Shown here one piece after another: positions 5,340 to 5,366 of a DNA stretch of 5,366 nt. The position numbers and the translations under genes are program-made. Position 1 is the stretch's first letter. Every line of letters begins with the position of its first letter. The notes beneath the pieces are model-generated. The model saw only the letters and a program-made list of their open reading frames with translations. It was not told where the DNA came from and searched no databases. The stretch covers positions 2,383 to 7,748 of the forward strand of contig DGEE01000140.1 of NCBI GenBank assembly GCA_002385815.1. Reading direction: 5' to 3'. This DNA comes from Hungateiclostridiaceae bacterium UBA3934. GTDB lineage: Bacteria > Bacillota > Clostridia > Acetivibrionales > DTU013.

Positions 5340-5366
5340 GGAGACGGTCCTTCAGAAAGGGGACGG
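5340..5366. repeat. Possible edge of a GGGGACGG-type intergenic repeat
   Basis: GGAGACGG (5340-5347) and GGGGACGG (5359-5366) form a direct repeat with one mismatch and a 19-nt period, and GTCC (5347-5350) can pair with GGAC (5361-5364). The text resembles the GGGGACGGTCC-like palindromic intergenic elements that I recall from clostridia and other bacteria. The window ends inside it, so the identification is tentative. Confidence 0.3.

Overview
The window is about 5.4 kb of mostly housekeeping sequence, and all recognisable genes are on the + strand. Codon choice (AGA/AGG for Arg, frequent ATA for Ile), strong Shine-Dalgarno (SD) sequences, consensus sigma-A-type promoters, a 58-residue Lys/Arg-tailed S21, and an alanyl-tRNA synthetase with an extra cysteine cluster all suggest an anaerobic Firmicute of the Clostridia. 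The genus cannot be fixed from this sequence alone.

Layout. Positions 1-160 hold no gene but contain a strong promoter (TTGACA-N17-TATTAT) for alaS, with a leader of roughly 75 nt and no T-box. Next come alaS (161-2797, alanyl-tRNA synthetase) and, 42 nt later with no terminator, a HinT-like histidine-triad hydrolase (2840-3184). A 169-nt gap carrying degenerate 17-18-nt tandem repeats leads to galE (3354-4367, UDP-glucose 4-epimerase). A possible small ORF of about 30 codons overlaps the end of galE, and a weak terminator-like hairpin follows it. A second strong promoter (TTGACT-N18-TATAAT) and a leader of about 93 nt that can fold in alternative ways precede rpsU (4621-4797, ribosomal protein S21). 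The yqeY/GatB-like gene follows (4843-5286) and ends in a strong bidirectional-type terminator. The last 28 nt resemble one end of a GGGGACGG-type intergenic repeat.

How the genes work together. alaS and hinT probably share a transcript: AlaRS charges and proofreads tRNA-Ala, and HinT-type enzymes hydrolyse aminoacyl-adenylates and nucleoside phosphoramidates, so the pairing is biochemically plausible. rpsU-yqeY is a conserved Firmicute translation-related pair. In many clostridia a HIT gene lies directly upstream of rpsU-yqeY, so galE (sugar-nucleotide supply for the envelope) looks like an interposed module here.

I do not see a new multi-gene system. The points worth a second look are small. 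They are the short inverted match on either side of galE, the tandem repeats before it, the possible small ORF after it, a Ser at the GalE substrate-gate position, and the rpsU leader.
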